From assembly GCF_937952055.1 (NCBI RefSeq), contig NZ_CALFYO010000021.1, positions 496,001-560,000 of the forward strand: 64,000 bases of DNA. The letters run 5' to 3'. Under the pieces are notes generated by a model that was given only the letters and a program-made list of their open reading frames with translations, was not told the origin of the DNA and did no database searches. This document shows positions 1-8,471 of the stretch, piece by piece; positions within the stretch are counted from its first letter, which is position 1; the number at the start of each line of letters is the position of its first letter. The position numbers were made by a program, and so were the translations under genes. This stretch comes from an uncultured Piscinibacter sp. GTDB taxonomy: Bacteria; Pseudomonadota; Gammaproteobacteria; Burkholderiales; Burkholderiaceae_C.

Positions 1-1098
1 GATGCCACCAGCCTGATCGCCCTTGGCCTTGCCCTTGCGCGAGGCATCGCTGCGGATCGCGCGCGCCGAGCAGACGTCGATGCAGGCACTGCAGCCGATC
101 TGCTCGTTGCGGCTGTGCGCGCACAGCTTCTGCCGGTACTGGAAGAACTTCGGTTTCTCGAACTCGCCGGTCAGCTCGCGCAGCTTGAGCACCGCGTCGA
201 TCAGCTTGCGCTCGCTGTCGCCGCTGCGCCCGACGTGGAAGTAACCCTGGGGCGGCTGGTGCATCGTGAACGCCGGGCTCTCGCGCAGGTCGAGCACGAG
301 GTCGAAGCCCTCCGCGACCTGCTGCGGCACACGCTGGAAGTCGATCGCGCCGGCCGCATCGCACACCTTCACGCAGTCGCGGTGGCTCTTGCAGGCCGAC
401 AGGTCGACCTGGTAGCTGAAGTCGATCGCGCCCTCGGGGCAGGCGTCGATGCAGGCGTTGCAGCGCGTGCACAGGTCCAGGTCGATCGGGTTGCCGCTTT
501 CCCACTCGGCGTGGAAGGCGCCCAGCCAGCCGCCGAGCCTGGTCAGCCGGCCCGCCTGCACGGCACGCTCGCGCGCCTGCGGCAGCGCGCCGCCCGGTCG
601 GTCGACGAGCAGCGTCACCTCGAGCTTGTCGGCCAGCATCGCGGCGGCCCGCTCGGCCGCGTCGGCACCGCCGATCACCAGGCAGCGGCCCTGCGAACGG
701 TAGCTGACCGTCGCCACCGGGTCGGGGTCGGGCAACTGGGCCGCGGCGATCAGCGCGGCGAACTTCGGCGCGGCCTCCTTCGCATCCTTGGACCAGCCGC
801 CGGTCTCGCGGATGTTCACGAAGCGGATCGGCCGCTCGGCCAGGCCCGGCGCGCCCTCGGTCTGCTCGTTCAGCTCGAGGAAGAGCCTGCGCTCCTGCGT
901 GCAGGCGACGAGCAGGTCATCGCCCTCCTTGGCGGCACGCTGGAACGCGCCGGCCTCGCGGCGGCACAGCAGCGTGTGGACGGTGTCGAGCCCGTCAGCG
1001 CTCGCCAGCGGCGTCTTCGCCAGCGCCTGACTCACCGGCGCCAGGCTCTGCGGGCTCAGCGGCATCGTGCGATTGCAGTCGCAGATCAGCGTTCTCAT
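1..1098 (-). CDS. 4Fe-4S ferredoxin-type accessory protein of a formate dehydrogenase cluster (3' end outside window)
   Basis: The reading frame is open from an ATG at 1098 to the left edge, 366 codons without a stop, so the C-terminus is missing. The start reads MRTLICDCNRTMPL. Around residues 205-255 there is a ferredoxin pair (LCTRCNACIDACPEGAI, then a second Cys group ending CVKVC). Near residue 330 lies another cluster, IGCSACIDVCSARAI. Several [4Fe-4S] centres imply a cytoplasmic electron-transfer or maturation role. In Burkholderiales this protein sits with DUF3305/DUF3306 and TorD genes beside formate dehydrogenase, and the same order is seen here, so formate dehydrogenase genes probably lie to the left of the window. 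The start overlaps the DUF3306 gene by 104 bp; a later Met at 1068 is an alternative start. The family assignment is firm; the exact role is inferred from context. Confidence 0.85.
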   Translation of the reverse strand, partial: MRTLICDCNRTMPLSPQSLAPVSQALAKTPLASADGLDTVHTLLCRREAGAFQRAAKEGDDLLVACTQERRLFLELNEQTEGAPGLAERPIRFVNIRETGGWSKDAKEAAPKFAALIAAAQLPDPDPVATVSYRSQGRCLVIGGADAAERAAAMLADKLEVTLLVDRPGGALPQARERAVQAGRLTRLGGWLGAFHAEWESGNPIDLDLCTRCNACIDACPEGAIDFSYQVDLSACKSHRDCVKVCDAAGAIDFQRVPQQVAEGFDLVLDLRESPAFTMHQPPQGYFHVGRSGDSERKLIDAVLKLRELTGEFEKPKFFQYRQKLCAHSRNEQIGCSACIDVCSARAIRSDASRKGKAKGDQAGGI

Positions 1099-1621
1099 CG
1101 GGCAACTCTTCCATGATGTCGTTCGGCGCCGCGCCGTCGGCCGGGGCGGCAGCCTCGCCGGCCACGCGGGCCGGCTTCTTCTCGTCGGTGAACAGCCCGA
1201 GGAATTGCGACTGCGCCATCTTGCGCAGCATGCCCGCGGGCAGCGGGTCGGGCTTGCCGTAGTCGTCGATGTAGATGTCCAGGCCGTCCATCACGTTGAA
1301 CTGCGGATCGGCGAACAGCTTCTTCAGCGCCGCGTTCTTCACGCTCGGGTCGACGTCGCGGGCGACGAAGCGGGTGAAGTCCGAGGCGGGTGTCAGCGCG
1401 GCCACGTCCTCCAGCGTCGGCGGCGCTTCGGCCGGGATTTCGGGCGGGGCCTGCGTCTCGAACGCGATCGGTGCGGCCGGGGGAGTCTCCACTTGCGGCG
1501 GCGAAGGCGGCTCGACCTTGGCGCCAGGTGCGCCCGGCGGCGCCTCGGCCGCCTCGCGGCCCTCGCGCACCAGCGCCTTGCGCCGCGACCAGCGCGAGAG
1601 GAAGCCGTCCCCGTTGCTCAT
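995..1621 (-). CDS. DUF3306 family protein
   Basis: This 208-residue protein starts MSNGDGFLSRWSRRKALV. A Pro/Ala-rich segment (about residues 25-70) leads into the conserved DUF3306 core, roughly residues 78-140, recognisable by DFTRFVARDVDP, ALKKLFADPQFNVMDGLD and YIDDYGKPDPLP. The tail is acidic and Ala/Gly-rich and overlaps the downstream iron-sulfur gene by 104 bp. No signal peptide or membrane segment is visible, so a cytoplasmic location is likely. DUF3306 genes lie between DUF3305 and ferredoxin genes in proteobacterial formate dehydrogenase loci, as here. The biochemical role is unknown; an accessory function for the enzyme is inference from context only. Confidence 0.85.
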   Translation of the reverse strand: MSNGDGFLSRWSRRKALVREGREAAEAPPGAPGAKVEPPSPPQVETPPAAPIAFETQAPPEIPAEAPPTLEDVAALTPASDFTRFVARDVDPSVKNAALKKLFADPQFNVMDGLDIYIDDYGKPDPLPAGMLRKMAQSQFLGLFTDEKKPARVAGEAAAPADGAAPNDIMEELPDENADLRLQSHDAAEPAEPGAGESGAGEDAAGER

Positions 1622-1628
1622 GGGCGCC

Positions 1629-2114
1629 TCACGGCCCGCGCTGATCCGGCGCCCGGAACGACGCCGGACGCTTGCGCTGCTTGGGCTCGGGCCTGTAGTT
1701 CGTGTCGGTGAACGCCTGCAGCCAGTCGCGCAGTTCCGCCTGCAGCGGCACGTTGTCGACGCGCTCCTGGGCGTCCATGCGGCGACCGGCCTCGTTGTAC
1801 GACAGCGTCACCTGCTCGGGCCAGGCGCGCGACGGATCCTCGTCGTCGCTGCGCCAGACGACGAACCACACCGGTGCGCCGCTGGTCAGATTCAGGTAGT
1901 AGCCCTCGCCCTCGTCGGCGAACAGTTCGACCGTGAAGCCGGGGTGCAGCGTGCGCTGTAGCTTGCCGTCGTCGCGCAGCACGCGGGGCGCGTCGCCGAA
2001 GGCCGCCTCCATCGGCACGACCTCGACGATGCGGTGGCGCCAGTCCTCCCAGCGGTTGGGCTGGAAGTCGCGCTCCATCACGACCGCGACGGTCACGGCA
2101 GGGCGCTCGGTCAT
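1629..2114 (-). CDS. DUF3305 family protein
   Basis: This 161-residue protein starts MTERPAVTVAVVMERDF. The DUF3305 pattern is clear: NRWEDWRHRIVEVVP near residue 20, HPGFTVELFADEGEGYYLN near 58, and a conserved VWFVVWR strand near 82. The C-terminal 20 residues are basic (KQRKRP). It lies 7 bp upstream of the DUF3306 gene on the same strand, so the two are probably co-transcribed with the iron-sulfur protein. The apbC stop lies 13 bp upstream of its start. No catalytic residues are known for the family; it accompanies molybdenum formate dehydrogenases. Confidence 0.87.
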   Translation of the reverse strand: MTERPAVTVAVVMERDFQPNRWEDWRHRIVEVVPMEAAFGDAPRVLRDDGKLQRTLHPGFTVELFADEGEGYYLNLTSGAPVWFVVWRSDDEDPSRAWPEQVTLSYNEAGRRMDAQERVDNVPLQAELRDWLQAFTDTNYRPEPKQRKRPASFRAPDQRGP

Positions 2115-2127
2115 CGGCGACGGCCTC

Positions 2128-3219
2128 TCAGGTGTTCTTGGAGATCGAGATGGTCGGGAACTTCGAGCTGAAGTCCTTCGCGCGCTGCGCGATCTTCACC
2201 GCCACCTGGCGGGCCACGCTCTTGTACAGGCCGGCGATCTCGCCGTCGGGGTCGCTGACCACGGTGGGCCGGCCGGCGTCGGCCTGCACCCGGATCGACA
2301 GGTTCAGCGGCAGCGCGCCGAGGTAGTCCATCTGGTACTCGGCCGCCATGCGCTTGCCGCCCTCCTCGCCGAAGATGTGCTCGACATGGCCGCACTTCTC
2401 GCACACGTGCACCGCCATGTTCTCGACGATGCCGAGGATGGGCACGCCCACCTTCTCGAACATCTTGATGCCCTTCCTGGCATCGAGCAGGGCGATGTCC
2501 TGCGGCGTGGTAACGATCACCGCGCCGGTCAGCGGCACGCGCTGGGAGAGCGTCAGCTGGATGTCGCCGGTTCCCGGCGGCATGTCGATGATCAGGTAAT
2601 CGAGGTTGCTCCAGTTGGTCTGGCGCAGCAGTTGCTCGAGCGCCTGCGTGGCCATCGGGCCGCGCCAGATCATCGGGTTGTCGGGCTCGATCAGGAAGCC
2701 GATCGAGATCACCTGCACGCCGTAGTTCTCCAGCGGCTCCATGGTCTTGCCGTCGGCGCTCTCCGGGCGGCCTTCGATGCCCATCATCATCGGCTGGCTG
2801 GGGCCGTAGATGTCGGCATCGAGGATGCCCACCGCCGCGCCCTCCGCGGCCAGCGCCAGCGCGAGGTTGACGGCGGTGGTGCTCTTGCCGACGCCGCCCT
2901 TGCCCGAGGCGACGGCGACGATGTTCTTGACATTGGGCAACAACTGCACGCCGCGCTGCACCGCGTGAGCGATGATCTTCGTGCCGAGGTTGGCGCTGAC
3001 GTTGTCGACGCCGGGCACGCTGCGCGCCGCGGCGATCAGCGCCTTGCGCAGTGCCGGGATCTGGCTCTTCGCCGGATAGCCGAGTTCGACGTCGAAGGAC
3101 ACGTCGCCGCCTTCGATCTTCAGGTTCTTCAGCTGCTTGGTGGACACGAAGTCCTTGCCGGTATTCGGATCGATCACGGACTTGAGCGCCTCGGTGACGG
3201 CCTGCGGGTTCAGGGACAT
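2128..3219 (-). CDS. apbC: Iron-sulfur cluster carrier protein ApbC/Mrp, P-loop ATPase
   Basis: This 363-residue protein has an N-terminal DUF59-like domain (residues 1-90), a deviant Walker A SGKGGVGKST at about 105-114, and DADIYGPSQP and MPPGTGD motifs. The metal-binding pair CEKC (C273, C276) is the site where Mrp/ApbC proteins bridge a [4Fe-4S] cluster in the homodimer. The role is transfer of Fe-S clusters to apoproteins in the cytoplasm. The frame is open far upstream of the chosen ATG at 3219, but MSLNPQAVTEALKSVIDPNTG is the normal family start. It precedes DUF3305, DUF3306 and the ferredoxin on the same strand, a sensible grouping for loading Fe-S centres. In many betaproteobacteria apbC is next to metG; here a TRAP cassette separates them. 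Confidence 0.95.
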   Translation of the reverse strand: MSLNPQAVTEALKSVIDPNTGKDFVSTKQLKNLKIEGGDVSFDVELGYPAKSQIPALRKALIAAARSVPGVDNVSANLGTKIIAHAVQRGVQLLPNVKNIVAVASGKGGVGKSTTAVNLALALAAEGAAVGILDADIYGPSQPMMMGIEGRPESADGKTMEPLENYGVQVISIGFLIEPDNPMIWRGPMATQALEQLLRQTNWSNLDYLIIDMPPGTGDIQLTLSQRVPLTGAVIVTTPQDIALLDARKGIKMFEKVGVPILGIVENMAVHVCEKCGHVEHIFGEEGGKRMAAEYQMDYLGALPLNLSIRVQADAGRPTVVSDPDGEIAGLYKSVARQVAVKIAQRAKDFSSKFPTISISKNT

Positions 3220-3462
3220 GAGGTGGTCGGCTTCAGGATTCGGAGGCCGCAAGTCTAGCGGGAGTGCCACAGGCGACTCGGCAGCAGGGTGGACTCGCCG
3301 CCGCGGCCCGGGTGCCGGCCCCGGGGGGGTGGGGCGACGGCGGGGCAGCCGCCATCGCCGGCCACCGCCCATTGACGTAGTTTCCACATTTCCAGGCGGT
3401 GCGTGGGCACGTACATTTGTGCAATTCGATTTCCGTCCGACACCCCACAATAGGAGACCCCC

Positions 3463-4446
3463 ATGAGAGTTCGCCTCCTGGCCGCATCGGCAGCCCTCTG
3501 CCTTGCGCATGCCTTCGCGCACGCGCAGCCGATCGTCATCAAGTACAGCCACGTCGTGGCCGACCAGACACCGAAGGGTCAGGCCGCGCTGAAGTTCAAG
3601 GAACTCGCCGAGAAGAAGCTGCCCGGCAAGGTCGAGGTGCAGGTCTTCCCGAACAGCCAGCTGTTCGGCGACGGCAAGGAGATGGAAGCACTGCTGCTGG
3701 GAGACGTGCAGATCATCGCGCCGTCGCTGGCCAAGTTCGCCAAGTACACGCCCAAGCTGCAGGTGTTCGACCTGCCCTTCCTGTTCGACGACATCGACGC
3801 GGTGGACCGCTTCCAGGCCAGCCCCAAGGGGCAGGAGCTGCTGAACTCGATGACCAAGAAGGGCATCAAGGGCCTGGGCTACCTGCACAACGGCATGAAG
3901 CAGCTTTCGGCCAGCAAGCCGCTGCGCACGCCGGCCGACGCCAAGGGCCTGAAGTTCCGCATCCAGAGCTCCGACGTGCTCGAGGCGCAGTTCAAGGCCG
4001 TCGGCGGCAACCCGCAGAAGCTCGCCTTCGCCGAGGTCTACCAGGCACTGCAGACGGGCGTGGTGGACGGCACCGAGAATCCGTGGTCGAACATCTACAC
4101 GAAGAAGTTCCACGAGGTCCAGAAGTACGTCATGGACTCCAACCACGGCGTGCTCGACTACATGGTCATCGCCAATGCCTCCTTCTGGGACAAGCTGCCG
4201 CCCGACGTGCGCAAGGGCCTGGACGAAGCCATGACGGAATCGATCAAGTACGGCAACAAGGTGGCATTCGACGAAGACGATGCCTTCCGCAAGAAGGTCA
4301 TCGCCGACAAGAAGGCCGAGGTGCTGCCGATGAGCAAGGCCGAGCAGGCCCAGTGGCGCGAGGCCATGAAGCCGGTGTGGAAGAAGTTCGAGGGCGACAT
4401 CGGCAAGGACATCGTCGACGCTGCACTCGCCGCCAACAAGAAGTAA
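3463..4446 (+). CDS. TRAP transporter substrate-binding protein, DctP family
   Basis: A 327-residue periplasmic binding protein with a clear signal peptide (MRVRLLAASAALCLAHAFAHA, cleavage near residue 21-22). The DctP family is shown by IKYSHVVADQTPKGQAALKF, GKVEVQVFPNSQLFGD, the loop DLPFLFDD and the ligand-binding region GVVDGTENPWSNIYTKKF, whose Asn/Glu surroundings fit an organic-acid carboxylate. An AGGAG-type ribosome site sits about 6 bp before the ATG. It is first in a three-gene unit with the membrane subunits at 4523 and 5047. The substrate is probably a C4-dicarboxylate or similar organic acid; the sequence alone does not settle which. Confidence 0.93.
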   Translation: MRVRLLAASAALCLAHAFAHAQPIVIKYSHVVADQTPKGQAALKFKELAEKKLPGKVEVQVFPNSQLFGDGKEMEALLLGDVQIIAPSLAKFAKYTPKLQVFDLPFLFDDIDAVDRFQASPKGQELLNSMTKKGIKGLGYLHNGMKQLSASKPLRTPADAKGLKFRIQSSDVLEAQFKAVGGNPQKLAFAEVYQALQTGVVDGTENPWSNIYTKKFHEVQKYVMDSNHGVLDYMVIANASFWDKLPPDVRKGLDEAMTESIKYGNKVAFDEDDAFRKKVIADKKAEVLPMSKAEQAQWREAMKPVWKKFEGDIGKDIVDAALAANKK

Positions 4447-4522
4447 TCTGCGCCCGGTTCCGCCCGGCAGGGCCACCCCCGGTGGCCCCGGCCGTGCACC
4501 TGGCCGTCGGGGGAGACACAAG

Positions 4523-5050
4523 ATGCGCTGGCTCGATCGTCTGGAGGAGTGGCTGGTCATGCTCATGCTGGCCGCCATGACCGCGCTTACCTTCGTGCAG
4601 GTCGTCCTGCGCTACGTGTTCAATTCCGGCTTCACCTGGGCGCTGGAGCTGACCACGGTGTTCTTCGCCGTGATGATCTTCGTGGGCATCTCCTACGGCG
4701 TCAGGGTGGGCGCCCACATCGGGGTCGATGCCCTGGTCCGCCTGTTCCCTGCCGGGGTCCGCCGGGCGACGTCGATCGTCGTCGTGATGCTGTGCCTGCT
4801 GTACGCCGGCATCGTCATCGTCGGCGCCTGGACCTACGTGAGCAAGATGAAGATGGTCGGCGTCGAGCTCGAGGATCTGCCCATCCCGGTCTGGGTGGTG
4901 CGATCGATCCTGCCGTTCGGCTACCTGCTGCTGACCTTCCGCTTCCTGCAGGTGCTGTGGCAACTGGTCAGCGGTAAGTCGGACAGCCTGCACCTCGCCG
5001 ACGAGGCGGCCGAAGCACTAAAGCTCAAGTCGCAGGAGTCTGAGGCATGA
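4523..5050 (+). CDS. TRAP transporter small membrane subunit, DctQ family
   Basis: 175 residues with about four predicted membrane helices (around residues 10-35, 45-65, 85-110 and 125-150). It has the DctQ features FVQVVLRYVFNSGFTWALEL near the N-terminus and GVRVGAHIGVDALV in the second loop. It forms the integral membrane complex with the DctM subunit and takes substrate from the DctP binding protein. The stop overlaps the next gene's start by 4 bp (ATGA at 5047-5050), which points to translational coupling. The 76-bp gap after the binding-protein gene has no T-tract terminator. Confidence 0.92.
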   Translation: MRWLDRLEEWLVMLMLAAMTALTFVQVVLRYVFNSGFTWALELTTVFFAVMIFVGISYGVRVGAHIGVDALVRLFPAGVRRATSIVVVMLCLLYAGIVIVGAWTYVSKMKMVGVELEDLPIPVWVVRSILPFGYLLLTFRFLQVLWQLVSGKSDSLHLADEAAEALKLKSQESEA

Positions 5051-6327
5051 ACACCATCATCCTGTTCACCACGCTGTTCGTCCTCATGGCCCTGGGCATG
5101 CCCGTGGCCATCTCGCTGGGGCTGTCCAGCCTGCTGACCATCCTGCTTGTCGGGCAGGACTCGTTGGCCAGCATGACCATCAAGATCTTCGAGACCAGCG
5201 AGCACTACACGCTGATGTCGATCCCCTTCTTCGTGCTCGCCGGCGCGCTGATGAGCACCGGCGGCGTGGCCAAGCGCATGGTGAACTTCGCCATCGCAGC
5301 GGTCGGCCACCTTCGCGGCGGCCTGGCGATCGCAGGCGTTCTGGCCTGCACGCTGTTCGCGGCGGTTTCCGGTTCCAGTCCCGCCACCGTGGTGGCGGTC
5401 GGCTCCATCGTCATCGCCGGCATGGTGCGCAGCGGCTACCCGAAGGAATTCGGCGCCGGCGTCATCTGCAATGCCGGCACGCTGGGCATCCTGATTCCGC
5501 CGTCCATCGTGATGGTCGTGTACGCCGCCGTCACCGAGGTATCGGTGGGCCGCATGTTCATGGCCGGCGTGGTGCCAGGGCTGCTGCTGGCCTTCATGCT
5601 GGCGTTCGCCGTGTGGTGGCGAGCCGGCAAGCTGACGCTGACCAAGACCGAGAGGGCCGGCGCTGCCGAGGTCTGGAAGACCTTTCGGGAGTCGGTCTGG
5701 GGGCTGATGCTGCTGGTCATCATCATGGGAGGCATCTACGGCGGCATCTTCACGCCGACCGAAGCGGCTGCCGTTTCCGCGGTCTACGCCGTCTTCGTGG
5801 CCGTGGTCGTCTACCGCGACATCAGTGTGAAGAAGCTCCCCGAGGTGTTTCTGGAAGCCGGCAAGACCACGGTGATGCTCATGTTCATCATCGCCAACGC
5901 GCTGCTCTTTGCCCACGTGCTGACCACCGAGCGCATTCCGCAGACCATTGCGGAGCACATCCTGGCCGCGGGCATGCAGCCGTGGATGTTCCTGCTGGTG
6001 GTCAACATCATTCTGCTGGTGGCAGGCAACTTCATGGAGCCCACTGGCATCATCCTGATCCTCGCGCCGATCTTCTTCCCGATTGCCACGCAGCTGGGCA
6101 TCGATCCGATCCATCTGGGCATCATCATGGTGGTCAACATGGAGATCGGCATGATCACGCCGCCGGTGGGCCTGAACCTGTTCGTCACCTCAGGCATCAC
6201 CGGCATGAGTCTGGTGCAGGTCACGCGCGCCGCCTTGCCGTGGCTCTCCATCCTGCTGCTGTTCCTGCTGCTGGTCACCTACATCCCCCAGATCAGCTTG
6301 CTGCTGCCGCAGTTGATGTTCGACTGA
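5047..6327 (+). CDS. TRAP transporter large membrane subunit, DctM family
   Basis: 426 residues, the normal DctM length, with roughly a dozen hydrophobic segments spread evenly. Family motifs include ISLGLSSLLTILLVGQ near the start, GSSPATVVAVGSIVIAGM, GTLGILIPPSIVMVVY, GGIYGGIFTPTEAAAVSAVY and MITPPVGLNLFVTSGI. This is the translocating subunit of the sodium- or proton-coupled organic-acid uptake system. The start overlaps dctQ by ATGA. After the stop there is an 87-bp gap to metG, with a GC-rich inverted segment but no convincing terminator. Confidence 0.94.
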   Translation: MNTIILFTTLFVLMALGMPVAISLGLSSLLTILLVGQDSLASMTIKIFETSEHYTLMSIPFFVLAGALMSTGGVAKRMVNFAIAAVGHLRGGLAIAGVLACTLFAAVSGSSPATVVAVGSIVIAGMVRSGYPKEFGAGVICNAGTLGILIPPSIVMVVYAAVTEVSVGRMFMAGVVPGLLLAFMLAFAVWWRAGKLTLTKTERAGAAEVWKTFRESVWGLMLLVIIMGGIYGGIFTPTEAAAVSAVYAVFVAVVVYRDISVKKLPEVFLEAGKTTVMLMFIIANALLFAHVLTTERIPQTIAEHILAAGMQPWMFLLVVNIILLVAGNFMEPTGIILILAPIFFPIATQLGIDPIHLGIIMVVNMEIGMITPPVGLNLFVTSGITGMSLVQVTRAALPWLSILLLFLLLVTYIPQISLLLPQLMFD

Positions 6328-6414
6328 CCCCTGCCGCACGGCGCGCCAGCAGGCCAGGGTGCCGTGGCGGGGGCGGCCTAGAATCGGCGTTTCCCGCGCC
6401 GGCTGCTGCCCCCC

Positions 6415-8460
6415 ATGACCCGCAAGCTCTTCGTCACCACTGCCCTGCCCTACGCGAACGCGCCGTTCCACGTCGGGCACATGATGGAGTACATCCAGGC
6501 CGACATCTGGGTGCGCTTCCAGCGCATGCTGGGCCACGAGGTGCACTTCGTCTGCGCCGACGACGCGCACGGCGCGCCGATCATGATCGCCGCCGAGAAG
6601 GCCGGGCTCACGCCGCAGGAATTCGTCGAGCAGATCGCCGCCGGGCGCGCGCAGTACCTCGATGGCTTCCACATCGGCTTCGACAACTGGCACTCGACCG
6701 ACGGCGCCGAGAACCACGAGCTGGCGCGCGACATCTATCTCGCGCTGCGCCGCCAGGGCCTGATCGCCGTGCGCGCGATCGAGCAGTTCTACGATCCCGT
6801 GAAGGGCATGTTCCTGCCCGACCGCTACATCAAGGGCGAATGCCCGAAGTGCGGCGCGAAGGACCAGTACGGCGACAGCTGCGAGGTCTGCGGTGCGGTC
6901 TACACACCCACCGAGCTGAAGAATCCCTACTCGACCCTGACCGGCGCGACGCCGGTGATGAAGAGCAGCGAGCACCACTTCTTCCAGCTGTCGTCGCAGC
7001 GCTGCCTGGACTTCCTGCAGGAGTGGACGCAGACGCCCGGCCGTCTTCAGGGCGAGGTGCTGAACAAGATCCGCGAGTGGTTCGCCACCGACGAGGAAGG
7101 CCGCGTCGGCCTCGCGGACTGGGACATCAGCCGCGACGCGCCGTATTTCGGCATCCGCATTCCCGACACCGAGGACAAGTACTTCTACGTCTGGCTCGAC
7201 GCCCCGGTGGGCTACCTCGCCTCGCTGAAGAACTACTGCGCCAAATCCGGGCGCGACTACGACGCGCTGATGAAGGATCCGGCCCTCGAGCAGGTCCACT
7301 TCATCGGCAAGGACATCACCTACTTCCACACCCTGTTCTGGCCGGCGATGCTGCATTTCAGCGGCCGCAAGACGCCGGACAAGGTGTTCGTGCACGGCTT
7401 CATCACCGTCAACGGCGGCGAGAAGATGAGCAAGAGCCGCGGTACCGGGATCTCGCCGCTGAAATACCTCGAGCTCGGCATGAACGCCGAGTGGCTGCGC
7501 TACTACATCGCCGCCAAGCTGAACTCGAAGGTCGAGGACATCGACTTCAATCCCGACGACTTCGTCGCCCGCGTCAACAGCGACCTGGTCGGCAAGTACA
7601 TCAACATCGCCAGCCGGGCCGCCGGCTTCCTCAGCAAGCGCTTCGCCGGCAAGCTGTCGTCGGACATCGGCGTGGAGGGCCGCACCCTGCTCGACGGCCT
7701 GCGTGCCCACCGCGCCGAGGTCGAGCGGCTCTACGAGGAGCGCGAGTACGGCAAGGCGCTGCGCGAGATCATGCTGCTGGCCGACCGCGTCAACGAGTAC
7801 GTGGATGCGAACAGGCCCTGGGAGCTGGCCAAGAAGGCGGGCCAGGACGCCGTGCTGCACGACGTCTGCACGGTGTGCATCGAGGCCTTCCGCGTGCTCA
7901 CCATCTACCTCAAGCCGGTGCTGCCGGCGCTGGCCACTCAGGTCGAGGCGTTCCTGAAGGTGGCGCCGATGACCTTCGCGGACGCCTCGCGCGCGCTCGG
8001 CGGCCACGTCATCGGCGAGTACAAGCACCTGATGCAGCGCGTCGACCCGGCCCTGCTGGACAAGCTCTTCGAGCCGCCGAAGGTCGAGCTGCCGCCGCCC
8101 GGCGGCGAACCGCTGGCCGCCGAGATCAAGGTCGACGACTTCGCCAGGGTCGACCTGCGCATCGCCAAGATCGTCCAGTGCGAGCATGTCGAGGGCAGCG
8201 ACAAGCTGCTGCGCCTCACGCTGGACGTCGGCGAGGGCCGCACACGCAACGTCTTCTCGGGCATCAAGTCGGCGTACAAGCCCGAAGACCTGATCGGCAA
8301 GTTCACGGTGATGGTGGCCAATCTCGCCCCGCGCAAGATGAAATTCGGCATCAGCGAGGGCATGGTGCTGGCCGCCAGCCATGCCGACGAGAAGACCCAC
8401 CCGGGCCTCTACGTCCTCGAGCCCTGGCCAGGCGCCACGCCGGGCCTGCGCGTGCGCTGA
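6415..8460 (+). CDS. metG: Methionine--tRNA ligase
   Basis: 681 residues, class Ia synthetase that charges tRNA-Met in the cytoplasm. The HIGH-type motif HVGH is at residues 19-22 and KMSKSRG near 337-343. The zinc-binding insertion CPKCGAKDQYGDSCEVCGAVY lies at about 142-162. A C-terminal tRNA-binding (EMAPII-like) domain starts near residue 575 (VDDFARVDLRIAKIVQCEHV) and makes this the dimeric long form, as in E. coli. The start MTRKLFVTTALPYANAPFHV is canonical. Neighbours show no functional link; proximity to apbC is an ancestral betaproteobacterial arrangement here interrupted by the TRAP genes. Confidence 0.98.
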   Translation: MTRKLFVTTALPYANAPFHVGHMMEYIQADIWVRFQRMLGHEVHFVCADDAHGAPIMIAAEKAGLTPQEFVEQIAAGRAQYLDGFHIGFDNWHSTDGAENHELARDIYLALRRQGLIAVRAIEQFYDPVKGMFLPDRYIKGECPKCGAKDQYGDSCEVCGAVYTPTELKNPYSTLTGATPVMKSSEHHFFQLSSQRCLDFLQEWTQTPGRLQGEVLNKIREWFATDEEGRVGLADWDISRDAPYFGIRIPDTEDKYFYVWLDAPVGYLASLKNYCAKSGRDYDALMKDPALEQVHFIGKDITYFHTLFWPAMLHFSGRKTPDKVFVHGFITVNGGEKMSKSRGTGISPLKYLELGMNAEWLRYYIAAKLNSKVEDIDFNPDDFVARVNSDLVGKYINIASRAAGFLSKRFAGKLSSDIGVEGRTLLDGLRAHRAEVERLYEEREYGKALREIMLLADRVNEYVDANRPWELAKKAGQDAVLHDVCTVCIEAFRVLTIYLKPVLPALATQVEAFLKVAPMTFADASRALGGHVIGEYKHLMQRVDPALLDKLFEPPKVELPPPGGEPLAAEIKVDDFARVDLRIAKIVQCEHVEGSDKLLRLTLDVGEGRTRNVFSGIKSAYKPEDLIGKFTVMVANLAPRKMKFGISEGMVLAASHADEKTHPGLYVLEPWPGATPGLRVR

Positions 8461-8471
8461 GGGAATCCGGC

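Noticed and set aside
3372..3377. TTGACG as a -35 element for the TRAP operon
   Set aside because: No acceptable -10 element occurs at 16-18 bp spacing, so I did not call a promoter.
3220..4578. Extension of the apbC frame upstream through the TRAP binding-protein gene
   Set aside because: The extra residues do not resemble any protein and run antisense to dctP; ATG 3219 gives the normal ApbC N-terminus.
6328..6414. Terminator after the TRAP operon
   Set aside because: A GC-rich inverted segment is present but without a T-tract, and pairing is imperfect.
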